This document shows, in pieces, positions 1 to 6,698 of a stretch of DNA of 22,618 bases. Source of the stretch: CAYTXJ01 sp965613025 (lineage in GTDB: Bacteria; Desulfobacterota; DSM-4660; Desulfatiglandales; JALVMZ01); assembly GCA_965613025.1 (NCBI GenBank), contig CBFDUE010000035.1, positions 1 through 22,618 on the forward strand. Direction: 5' to 3'. The notes under the pieces are model-generated. The model saw nothing but the letters and a program-made list of their open reading frames with translations. It made no database searches and had not been told where the DNA came from. How positions within the stretch are numbered: position 1 is the stretch's first letter; each line of letters opens with the position of its first letter. A program made the position numbers and the translations under genes.

Positions 1-991
1 CTTTAACTCCAAAAATTATTAAAAATAGAGGAATAATACCTGTATAGGCACATGTCTCCCAAGAATGCCACTTTTCTTCATATAGCCAATAAGTGTTATC
101 AATAACACTACCAAATATATCGGGTATTAAAAATTCTATCATCTCCTTAGGGTGAAGAGAATCATATGTAGCGAATTCATAGCTTACACCCCCTGCACGG
201 GTTGAATGAGATAAAAACTCTAAGGTAGGCAAAACTTGTATCGCTGAAATTCCAAATCCTATGCATAAAATAACAATTATACCAATTCCATAGGTAATGA
301 TAATTTTATAAGACCTTTTTCGTATTTCATAAAACAGGTTAAATATAAAATATGCAAAGATAGTTAAAACTGTATAAAAAACAAGCTGTGGAAATCCTCC
401 AAGTATCTGAATACCCAAAACTATTCCAGAAAAGATAGCATACCCTAAAAACAAAGTATTAAAATACTTTTTTAAAAAGAGCAAAATAAGGGGAATCCAG
501 ATATAGGTCTGGATAAATGTAAGATGCCCGGCATAAAGGTGTCCTATAAAAAAACCGTTAAAGATAAATATGATAGAAGATATAAATGCTCCCAAACACC
601 CTATTGATATTGAACGAATAAAGATATATGTAAATATGCCACCTAAGGAAAAATGGAGCATAGTTGAAAAAAGGTAAGCAGTTTCAGGAGGTATTAAATA
701 ATATAAAAAACCAAGAGGATAAAAGATGGATGCCTGAATATTTGAGATAAACGGAATTCCTGAAAACAGATAGGGATTCCAAAAGGGGATACTTCCATAT
801 TCTCTTATCGAATCATAAATAAATTTTTTCCATGGCAAAAATTGTAATATGAAATCAGAACCATAAAGAGTATGTCCGAAATTTATGACATCAAAAAAAA
901 GGATAAAAATTAAGATATGAATTAAGAATATAAATATGAAATCTACTATCTTTTTATTATCTTTTTTGAATAATGGATTGATCCAATTCAA
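1..991 (-). CDS. YfhO-family membrane protein, N-terminal part (runs off the left edge)
   Basis: About 330 codons are open from position 991 to the window edge; the C-terminus is outside. A TTG at 991 is preceded by AAAGGAA at a suitable distance, and no in-frame ATG lies nearby. Residues ~15-33 form a first hydrophobic helix, followed by a Tyr-Gly-Ser-Asp stretch (Asp46) and the family-like motif WNPYLFSG (residues 71-78). Many further hydrophobic helices follow. This pattern matches the YfhO family of large GT-C-like membrane proteins; Bacillus YfhO is implicated with CsbB in glycosylating lipoteichoic acid. The start overlaps the end of the DUF2723 gene by 35 nt, which suggests one transcript and probably a shared glycosylation role. 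The family call is from memory of sequence style, so the substrate is unknown. Confidence 0.75.
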   Translation of the reverse strand, partial: MNWINPLFKKDNKKIVDFIFIFLIHILIFILFFDVINFGHTLYGSDFILQFLPWKKFIYDSIREYGSIPFWNPYLFSGIPFISNIQASIFYPLGFLYYLIPPETAYLFSTMLHFSLGGIFTYIFIRSISIGCLGAFISSIIFIFNGFFIGHLYAGHLTFIQTYIWIPLILLFLKKYFNTLFLGYAIFSGIVLGIQILGGFPQLVFYTVLTIFAYFIFNLFYEIRKRSYKIIITYGIGIIVILCIGFGISAIQVLPTLEFLSHSTRAGGVSYEFATYDSLHPKEMIEFLIPDIFGSVIDNTYWLYEEKWHSWETCAYTGIIPLFLIIFGVK

Positions 992-3044
992 GGTTATATT
1001 CCTTTATAAGCTTTAGTATACCTGGCTGATTTCTTTTTATTTTTAATGAAGTTTTCAGATACTTAAGTGCTTCTTTAAATTTTCCCAATTTTAAAAGTGC
1101 AAGTGACAGATTATTGTAGTACATCACATTTTTATCTTTTAGTTTAATTGCTTTTTTAAAATATGATACTGCTGCCTCATATCTACCAATTTTATAATAA
1201 TAATATCCCCAATTATTATAAACTCCAGACAAATCATCATAATATATCAAGGCCTTCTCCAATTCCCTATAGGCTAAATTGAAATAACCTTTTTCTATAA
1301 GTAATACAGCTATTTCAGAATGAATTGATTCATCATCATATCCAATAGTTGAAGCAATTTTAAGATCTTTTATGGCTATAGGATCTTGATGTATGATAAA
1401 GAAGAATTTTGCAAGACTAAAGTAAAAATATGCACATACTTGTCTATGCATAAAATCTCTATTAAAATCCTCATAAAAGCTCTCTTTGTAATAATAGGAC
1501 CATATTCTATTTATATCTTTGACTATGACTATAATATCTTCTTTTTTTACTACCTTATTTACAATTCCATATGGAAGTAGAAAGCATTTATTTGGAAGAG
1601 ATATATCATTAGGATTAAAGACAGCATAATAAATATGATTTCCATTGGTCTTTTCAATAATATACTTTTCAAGTAAGGATTGAATATCCTCCCATTCACC
1701 ATGTATATACCTCTTTTTTGGCCCTAAATAGGGGGTCTTAAAAATTATGTTATATCTATCATAGATTCTTACATCTTCACGCATCCCTTCAACGATACGC
1801 CCATATATTACGGGAAATATGTTATTATCTCCATCTAAAAATACTACTCCGTTATTGTCAATGGATCTGAATATATTTATAGCATGTTCATAGGCAGTAT
1901 AATTTCTACTTTGATCAATATTAGAAAAATTAAAAAGAAAAAGTAAAATAGATATAAAGAGAATCAAATAATATAGTAAAGGTTGTAATTTAATCTTTAT
2001 GTTTAATTGCTTTATTAAAAAAGTTAAAATTAAATTTAAACCTATCCCTGTTAAAATTGATATTATGATACATGTAGGTAAATTAAAAGGCGTAACCTTA
2101 AGGGAAATTGTATTAAGAAATATGGTATAAAAAAAGTCAAAAATTATTATTAATAAAAAGGATAACATCCAATATCCTCTTTTTCTTATTAAATAAAGGA
2201 TACCAAAGACGGCAAATATAAAAGATATCTTAAATTGTTCTAAAATGAGAATAGAGACATCTTTGACTCTACTAACATATTCTTGAAAGCTCTTATTAAA
2301 TACATAACCTTCTCTATGAGAAGTTGCTGTAACATGTCTTAAAAAGCGTTTAAAGGTATCAGGATCACCCCAATGGATAGCTGCCCCTGCTTTAGTTCTA
2401 ATAGGCAGATAAAGGTATATTGTTAAAGACAAAATAAAAAAGATAGATATAAGAATCAGCTTTTTACTTTCAAATAGATATCTTTTTTCTATATATAAGA
2501 CAAAAAATAGTATTGAAGGTAAAAGCATTAGGGTTTGGAGGTGATTACAAAAGCTTAATCCTAAGATAAAGAAAAATAAAACCAAGATATGTCCTTCTCT
2601 TTTTTCTTCCCACCACAAAAGCATTAAAATTAAAAATGCCACAAAAAAGGTATGAAGAGGATAGACCTCTGCACTCACTGATTGAAACCAAAATATAGGT
2701 AAAGAGCCAAGGATGGAGGCTCCAAAAAAGGATGATATAAAGGAAGAGGTAAATTTAAATATTATTTTATAAGTCATAAATACCGTTAATAAACAAAAGA
2801 AAGTGGACATAAGATTCATTCTAAAGCCAATATTACAAATAGGGATAAGGCAGAATATCTTACCTATAATACAATAAAGAGGATAGCCACTGTTATGGGA
2901 AATACCTAAGGAATAGGCAGCAGCTGTTAATTCTCCGCTATCACCCAGATATACAACAGGACATATCGTCTTTAAATATATACCAAATAGAAAAATTAAA
3001 AATATTCCAAAATAAAGATTATGCCTATTTTCATATAGTTTCAT
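957..3044 (-). CDS. DUF2723 (TMEM260-like) multi-pass membrane protein with C-terminal TPR repeats
   Basis: A 695-residue protein. The first transmembrane helix (~10-27) is followed by the DUF2723 signature around residues 32-55: Tyr-Leu-Gly-Asp-Ser-Gly-Glu (Asp35, Glu38) and a Gly-Tyr-Pro-Leu-Tyr stretch. About ten hydrophobic helices extend to residue ~375, then a soluble segment, then roughly three to four TPR units (~555-685). The fold is GT-C-like, and human TMEM260 is a protein O-mannosyltransferase. An extracytoplasmic sugar transferase is therefore plausible but inferred. It starts with ATG, overlapping the stop of the upstream GT2 gene by 1 nt (TAATG). That coupling suggests the GT2 supplies a lipid-linked sugar donor. 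The TPR tail may bind a protein partner or substrate. The acceptor is not shown by the sequence. Confidence 0.85.
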   Translation of the reverse strand: MKLYENRHNLYFGIFLIFLFGIYLKTICPVVYLGDSGELTAAAYSLGISHNSGYPLYCIIGKIFCLIPICNIGFRMNLMSTFFCLLTVFMTYKIIFKFTSSFISSFFGASILGSLPIFWFQSVSAEVYPLHTFFVAFLILMLLWWEEKREGHILVLFFFILGLSFCNHLQTLMLLPSILFFVLYIEKRYLFESKKLILISIFFILSLTIYLYLPIRTKAGAAIHWGDPDTFKRFLRHVTATSHREGYVFNKSFQEYVSRVKDVSILILEQFKISFIFAVFGILYLIRKRGYWMLSFLLIIIFDFFYTIFLNTISLKVTPFNLPTCIIISILTGIGLNLILTFLIKQLNIKIKLQPLLYYLILFISILLFLFNFSNIDQSRNYTAYEHAINIFRSIDNNGVVFLDGDNNIFPVIYGRIVEGMREDVRIYDRYNIIFKTPYLGPKKRYIHGEWEDIQSLLEKYIIEKTNGNHIYYAVFNPNDISLPNKCFLLPYGIVNKVVKKEDIIVIVKDINRIWSYYYKESFYEDFNRDFMHRQVCAYFYFSLAKFFFIIHQDPIAIKDLKIASTIGYDDESIHSEIAVLLIEKGYFNLAYRELEKALIYYDDLSGVYNNWGYYYYKIGRYEAAVSYFKKAIKLKDKNVMYYNNLSLALLKLGKFKEALKYLKTSLKIKRNQPGILKLIKEYNLELDQSIIQKR

Positions 3045-3985
3045 TACTTTTTATAATACCTTTTAATAATATAAAGAGGCCTTTTCTTTACCTCATCATA
3101 TACACGGACGAGATATTCGCCTAAGAGTCCAATAGCAATAAGTTGAACCCCTCCTAAAAATAGGATCACTGTTACAAGGGTAGTGAAACCTGTCTGCGCT
3201 GTCTCAATTCCTGCAAGTCTCTTAATAATAAACACACTTGCCAAGGCAAAGCCCATTAAACTGATTAATATGCCCATAATAGTCATGATTCTAAGTGGCT
3301 TATATGAAAAGCTAAATATGGCATCAAAAGCGTATTTTGTAAGTCTTTTTAATGATTGTTTTGGTTTACCTCCTGCTCTCTCCTTTCGATCATAGTATAC
3401 AACACCCTGTTTAAATCCTATCCAGCTTCTAAGACCTGGGAAGAACCTATTTTTTTCTGTCAGACTATTTATCTCTTTAACAGCCTGTCTATCCAATAAA
3501 GCAAATACCCCTGAGTGGGATGGTATGGGAAAATCACTTATCCATTTAAAGAATCTATGGAATAGCTCAAATCCTATTCTTCTTATTCCTCTCTCTTTTC
3601 GAGATAAACGCTCTGCTCTTACGATCTGATTTCCTTCTTTCCACATAGAGATTAGCTCCGGGATGAGTTCAGGAGGATCCTGAAGGTCAGCGTCCATTAC
3701 GATTGTAATATCTGCATCGCTAAGAGCAAGTCCTGCAGCAATAGCTGCCTGGTGACCAAAATTTCTTGAAAGATCTATGATTTCAATACGAGAATCCTTT
3801 TTTTGTTGTTCCAGCATTATATCTAAAGAGGAATCTTCACTGCCATCATTGATATAGATGATTCGCCATTTAATCTCTTTTAAGTCTTTAAATACATTAC
3901 GTACTCTTTTGTATAATAGAGTTAAATTTTCTTCTTCATTATAAACAGGGATTACTAAATCTAACTTTATAATATGAGGTTTCAT
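3044..3985 (-). CDS. GT2 glycosyltransferase, polyprenyl-phosphate sugar synthase type (GtrB/DPM1-like)
   Basis: A 313-residue protein. The N-terminal GT-A domain (~8-220) has the nucleotide-sugar start VIPVYNEEENL, an NDGS motif near residue 46, and a DADLQDPP metal/donor motif near residue 98. Two C-terminal transmembrane helices (~233-255 and ~268-292) are followed by a basic tail. This layout is typical of GtrB/CsbB/ArnC-type enzymes, which move a sugar from a nucleotide donor to undecaprenyl phosphate on the cytoplasmic face. The sugar cannot be told from sequence. ATG at 3985 has only a weak ribosome site. It is followed with a 1-nt overlap by the DUF2723 gene and then the YfhO-like gene, and preceded by two pilin genes across a ~190-nt gap. 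No flippase gene is visible. Confidence 0.93.
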   Translation of the reverse strand: MKPHIIKLDLVIPVYNEEENLTLLYKRVRNVFKDLKEIKWRIIYINDGSEDSSLDIMLEQQKKDSRIEIIDLSRNFGHQAAIAAGLALSDADITIVMDADLQDPPELIPELISMWKEGNQIVRAERLSRKERGIRRIGFELFHRFFKWISDFPIPSHSGVFALLDRQAVKEINSLTEKNRFFPGLRSWIGFKQGVVYYDRKERAGGKPKQSLKRLTKYAFDAIFSFSYKPLRIMTIMGILISLMGFALASVFIIKRLAGIETAQTGFTTLVTVILFLGGVQLIAIGLLGEYLVRVYDEVKKRPLYIIKRYYKK

Positions 3986-4178
3986 TGTTTAAACAGTTAC
4001 CTTATAACATAATTTTATACCTGATATAGTATAAGCTTATCCTAAATTTTTGCTTTCAAATTTATCCGCTAATATTAATGGATTATCTTTCGTTAATGAA
4101 TAGTTATTTAATTTGAATTCATTTACAAGATTTGAAAAATATATAATAAAGCTTCCTATATTAAGCGGAAAAGTAAAT

Positions 4179-4538
4179 TTAATCTGATATAACCCCAATA
4201 ATCCCCTGCTCACTGGAAACTGAATATGTCCTATCACCCGATTGATGCCACGTCATCATAGTATAGAGATCAGACGAACTTGTTATCTGTAAAGTAACAT
4301 TGGAAGAAGATCGGAATCCATAAGATTGAAGATCTGAGATTGAATCTGTATAGACACTATTTTCTGCCATATAGGCCTCTTGAGCATTTATGGCATGTTT
4401 TAGATCTGATAGGGCAGTATTATTTAATGCCCTTGTCCTATATTTATTAAATTGGGGGATAGCAATTGCACTTAATATACCAATAATAGCTATTACTATC
4501 ATCAATTCAATCAGAGTAAATCCCCTCTCTTTTGGCAT
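4179..4538 (-). CDS. Type IV pilin-like protein, second copy
   Basis: The preferred start is ATG 4538, with GGGAG five nt upstream. A TTG at 4550 would add four residues but has no ribosome site. The product is 119 residues: a 6-residue leader ending in Gly, then a class III prepilin cleavage site before FTLIEL, with Glu5 of the mature form present. The hydrophobic N-terminal helix ends at IPQF. The mature form (~113 residues) aligns without gaps with the pilin encoded just upstream (4601-4975): Phe24, Tyr27, Tyr50, Tyr57, Asn-Val-Thr 74-76, His92, Ser-Gly-Asp 94-96 and Tyr99 are shared. Tyr32 and Phe51 of the first copy are replaced by Leu and Met. No cysteine pair is present. It is a tandem duplicate, a minor or alternative pilin. 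Confidence 0.93.
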   Translation of the reverse strand: MPKERGFTLIELMIVIAIIGILSAIAIPQFNKYRTRALNNTALSDLKHAINAQEAYMAENSVYTDSISDLQSYGFRSSSNVTLQITSSSDLYTMMTWHQSGDRTYSVSSEQGIIGVISD

Positions 4539-4556
4539 ATTTTCTCCCAATATAAT

Positions 4557-4588
4557 AAGGAAGGCAGGTTGATTAACCTGCCTTCCTT
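4557..4588 (-). terminator. Strong 14-bp hairpin between the two pilin genes (attenuating terminator or mRNA-stabilising stem)
   Basis: Arms 4557-4570 and 4575-4588 are perfectly complementary (AAGGAAGGCAGGTT and its complement) around a 4-nt loop. It begins 12 nt after the stop of the first pilin gene and ends 18 nt before the second start. On the minus strand it is followed by ATTATATT, only partly U-rich, so full termination is doubtful. Partial termination or protection of the upstream mRNA from 3' decay would make the first pilin more abundant than the second. Confidence 0.7.
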
Positions 4589-4600
4589 AAAAATCATATC

Positions 4601-4975
4601 TTATGATGTTGCTCCTATTGTGCCACCGGGACCTGTAATAGTATATGTCTTATCACCACTTGAATGGTAGGCACTCATAGTATATGCATCCTGCCCAGCA
4701 GTGATACTTACAGTAACATTAGCTGATTGTTGATATCCATATGATGTTAAATCACTTGTGCTTGTTGCATATGTCTGATTATCAACAAAATAACCCTCTT
4801 GAGCAGTGATTGCATTTTTCAGATCAGACTGTGCTGCTGAATTATATCCTCTTTTTCTATATGCGCTGAATTGAGGAATTGCAATGGCTGCAAGAATTCC
4901 AATAATAGCAATGACAATCATCAATTCAATCAATGTAAAACCCTTTGAATCCTTATCCATCATCTTAATTAACAT
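4601..4975 (-). CDS. pilA: Type IV major pilin, Geobacter PilA-like, aromatic-rich
   Basis: A 124-residue prepilin. A 12-residue leader ends Lys-Gly, then the peptidase site and FTLIEL with Glu5. The N-terminal helix (mature 1-28) is almost the same as that of Geobacter PilA. The mature form is 112 residues with no cysteine. Twelve Phe/Tyr residues are spread along it: F1, F24, Y27, Y32, Y50, F51, Y57, Y67, Y69, Y86, Y91 and Y99. F1, F24, Y27, Y32, F51 and Y57 match the aromatic positions of Geobacter PilA as I remember it. ATG 4975 has AAGGAGG upstream with a slightly long 11-nt spacer. A candidate sigma-54 promoter lies ~100 nt upstream and an NtrC-class regulator gene precedes it. Two Asn-X-Thr sequons (N54, N74) are visible. 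Its role as the major pilin is inferred from position and similarity. Confidence 0.95.
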   Translation of the reverse strand: MLIKMMDKDSKGFTLIELMIVIAIIGILAAIAIPQFSAYRKRGYNSAAQSDLKNAITAQEGYFVDNQTYATSTSDLTSYGYQQSANVTVSITAGQDAYTMSAYHSSGDKTYTITGPGGTIGATS

Positions 4976-5072
4976 GATCTTAGCTACCTCCTTTCTAAAA
5001 GATTATTATAGATATTATCTTACTCCCTCCTCTTCTTATATCACCCCCTTTCTATATTTTATAGAACTTTTT

Positions 5073-5090
5073 AAGCAAAAATTATACCTA
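5073..5090 (-). promoter_or_regulatory. Candidate sigma-54 (-24/-12) promoter for the pilin genes
   Basis: On the minus strand the sequence reads AGGTATAATTTTTGCTT. The GG (5088-5087) and the GC (5076-5075) are exactly 10 nt apart, the spacing required for RpoN promoters, and the -12 element TTGCT is a full match. The -24 element is weaker (GGTAT instead of GGCAC). Transcription would start near 5063, giving a ~90-nt leader before the pilin ATG. A short 7-bp hairpin (5050-5066) would sit at the 5' end of the mRNA. Support comes from the adjacent NtrC-class activator gene and from known RpoN/PilR control of pilins. Confidence 0.45.
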
Positions 5091-5108
5091 AAATTTTTTA
5101 AGTTACTG

Positions 5109-5228
5109 TGAGACCTTTGCAAACCCCTTTTTACACTGGGGGTTACACCCCCAGACCCCAAAGATTTACTTAAAATAACCCATAATTACTGCTTTTTTCT
5201 GAGAGCTTTGAAAAATTCAAAGCTCTCA
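5109..5228. mobile_element. Possible 120-bp MITE-like element with imperfect terminal inverted repeats and ACTG flanks
   Basis: The left end begins TGAGACCTTTGCAAA (5109-5123). The right end, read from the other strand, begins TGAGAGCTTTGAA (5228-5216). The two match over TGAGA-x-CTTTG. The element is flanked on both sides by ACTG (5105-5108 and 5229-5232), which looks like a 4-bp target duplication. Inside are a G+C-rich 8-bp hairpin (CTGGGGGT and complement, 5136-5154) and a perfect 13-bp palindrome at the right end (5200-5212 with 5216-5228, AAA loop). No ORF is present. A chance arrangement is possible; other genome copies would settle it. Confidence 0.35.
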
Positions 5229-5280
5229 ACTGCTTAATATATCATCTAAATTTAAATATCAATAAAAATATATATAATGA

Positions 5281-5320
5281 ATAGGTGAAATTCACCCCAA
5301 GGTGGGTGAATTTCACCTAT
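5281..5320 (-). promoter_or_regulatory. 17-bp perfect inverted repeat made of two palindromic GGTGAA-N-TTCACC sites; terminator or activator-binding site
   Basis: Arms 5281-5297 and 5304-5320 are perfectly complementary with a 6-nt loop. The right arm includes the stop codon of the regulator gene. On the minus strand it is followed by an A/U-rich stretch (TCATTATATATATTTTT), so it could terminate transcription, although the U-run starts late. Each arm is itself a 13-bp dyad, GGTGAAATTCACC (5284-5296) and GGTGAATTTCACC (5305-5317). Their centres are 21 bp apart, two helical turns, as expected for paired sites of a dimeric regulator such as an NtrC-class enhancer-binding protein. Confidence 0.55.
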
Positions 5321-6698
5321 CTAAACCCAATTTTTTTATCCTATATTTAAGGGAATCCGGGCTTATGCCTAAGAGATCCGCAGCCCGCGCCTTTGAGCCC
5401 TTAGATAGATCAAGTGCCTTTTCAATGTAGCTCTTCTCTATTTCATTCATAATTTCATCTAAATTGAATCCTTCCTCCCCTGGGATTCTTTCAATCAACC
5501 TCTTATCTTCAATCTGGCTTAGCTTTTTCATATTGCTTAAGGTGAGGCTTTCAGGAAGAATAATATTAGAGCTTTCAAGCGCTACACCTCTTTCAATGAT
5601 GTTTTCAAGTTCACGGACATTTCCAGGAAATGGGTAATCCTTTAATATAGTCAATGCATAGGTGGATATCTTCTTAACCTCTTTTCCCAGTTCCTCTGAA
5701 TATTTTTTAAGGAAATGATTAGCAAGCAGGGGAATGTCACCCTCTCTTTCTCTAAGGGGGGGAATATGGATATGGATGACATTTAATCTAAAAAAGAGAT
5801 CTTCTCTGAATCTACCCTCAATGACCTCTTTTTCAAGATCCTTATTTGTGGCAGATATAAATCTAACATCCACCTCCTTTTCCTCTATCCCACCAAGAGC
5901 CTTAAATCTTCTTTCTTGAATTACCCTAAGCAGCTTTGCCTGCAAAGGCATGGGAAGCTCACCAATTTCGTCAAAAAAAACAGTGCCTCCATGAGCCACA
6001 TCAAATAGGCCCTCTTTGTCTGATATTGCTCCAGTAAAGGCTCCTTTTTTATATCCAAAAAGTTCGCTTTCCAATAGGGTCTCTGGAATCCCAGCACAAT
6101 TAATCACCACAAAGGGTTTATTTTTCCTGTTACTTTCAAAATGTATGGCCCGAGCGACCAATTCTTTACCTGTTCCACTTTCACCAGATATCAGGACATT
6201 ACTTTTGGTGGATGCAGCCTTTTCTATAAGCTCATAAATCTTATGCATCTGGGGGCTTTCACCAATAAGACAACCAAAATGAAGATCTTTTTCCTTTTTA
6301 GAAGATAATTTTTTAGAAGAATCCTTGCTATGAAGTGCATCATCTACGATGTTTAAAAGCTCATCCACATCAAAGGGCTTTGGAAGATAATCATATGCCC
6401 CCCTTTTCATAGCCTCAACCGCAGTATCAGCAGTTGCATATGCAGAGATTATAATGGCCATAATATCGGATGATATCCTCTTAGCCTCTCTTAACACATC
6501 CAATCCATCCATATCTTCAAGTCTAAGATCCACTACAAGAAGGTCATAACTATTGGATTTGAGCTCCCTTATGGCCTCTTTTCCCGTAGCAACACCTTTT
6601 ACATTATATCCCTCATTGCCTAAAAATATCTCTAAAAATTCCCTCATCCCCTTTTCATCATCAATGATCAGTATTGATCCTTCCCTTTTCCCAGACAA
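5313..6698 (-). CDS. NtrC-class sigma-54-dependent response regulator (PilR-like candidate)
   Basis: A 461-residue protein. The receiver domain (~8-122) has acidic residues Asp13/Asp14, phospho-acceptor Asp57, Ser85 and Lys107. The AAA+ domain (~143-375) has Walker A GESGTGKE (172-179), the sigma-54 contact loop GAFTGA (219-224) and Walker B with Asp243-Glu244. A Fis-type helix-turn-helix occupies ~430-461. It should activate RpoN promoters after phosphorylation by a sensor kinase, which is not in the window. The start is TTG 6698 with AGGAGG five nt upstream; no earlier or better in-frame start is present. The first 38 nt lie inside the end of pyrC in another frame. Its place directly before two pilin genes suggests a PilR role, but any NtrC-family function is possible. 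Confidence 0.96.
   Translation of the reverse strand: MSGKREGSILIIDDEKGMREFLEIFLGNEGYNVKGVATGKEAIRELKSNSYDLLVVDLRLEDMDGLDVLREAKRISSDIMAIIISAYATADTAVEAMKRGAYDYLPKPFDVDELLNIVDDALHSKDSSKKLSSKKEKDLHFGCLIGESPQMHKIYELIEKAASTKSNVLISGESGTGKELVARAIHFESNRKNKPFVVINCAGIPETLLESELFGYKKGAFTGAISDKEGLFDVAHGGTVFFDEIGELPMPLQAKLLRVIQERRFKALGGIEEKEVDVRFISATNKDLEKEVIEGRFREDLFFRLNVIHIHIPPLREREGDIPLLANHFLKKYSEELGKEVKKISTYALTILKDYPFPGNVRELENIIERGVALESSNIILPESLTLSNMKKLSQIEDKRLIERIPGEEGFNLDEIMNEIEKSYIEKALDLSKGSKARAADLLGISPDSLKYRIKKLGLDR

Larger units (their letters stand above)
4976..5312. other. 337-nt intergenic region between the regulator and pilin genes
   Basis: No coding sequence is seen on either strand. From the regulator side it holds part of a 17-bp paired palindrome, an A+T-rich spacer (5233-5280), the MITE-like element, the candidate sigma-54 promoter, a short hairpin at the predicted mRNA 5' end, and the pilin leader. 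The leader contains two AGGAGG stretches; only the one next to 4975 has a start codon at a usable distance. Confidence 0.7.

Noticed and set aside
3986..4178. Sigma-70 promoter before the GT2 gene
   Set aside because: Several TATA-like -10 boxes occur (for example near 4005-4030), but none has a -35 at proper spacing; the region is too A+T-rich to choose.
4037..4237. Minus-strand 66-codon frame overlapping the end of the second pilin gene
   Set aside because: It overlaps the pilin in another frame, has no clear ribosome site or motif, and is in an A+T-rich gap where such frames arise by chance.
5200..5228. 13-bp palindrome with AAA loop as an intrinsic terminator
   Set aside because: On the minus strand it is followed by GAAAAAA, not a T-run, and no plus-strand gene needs a terminator there; better seen as part of the possible MITE-like element.
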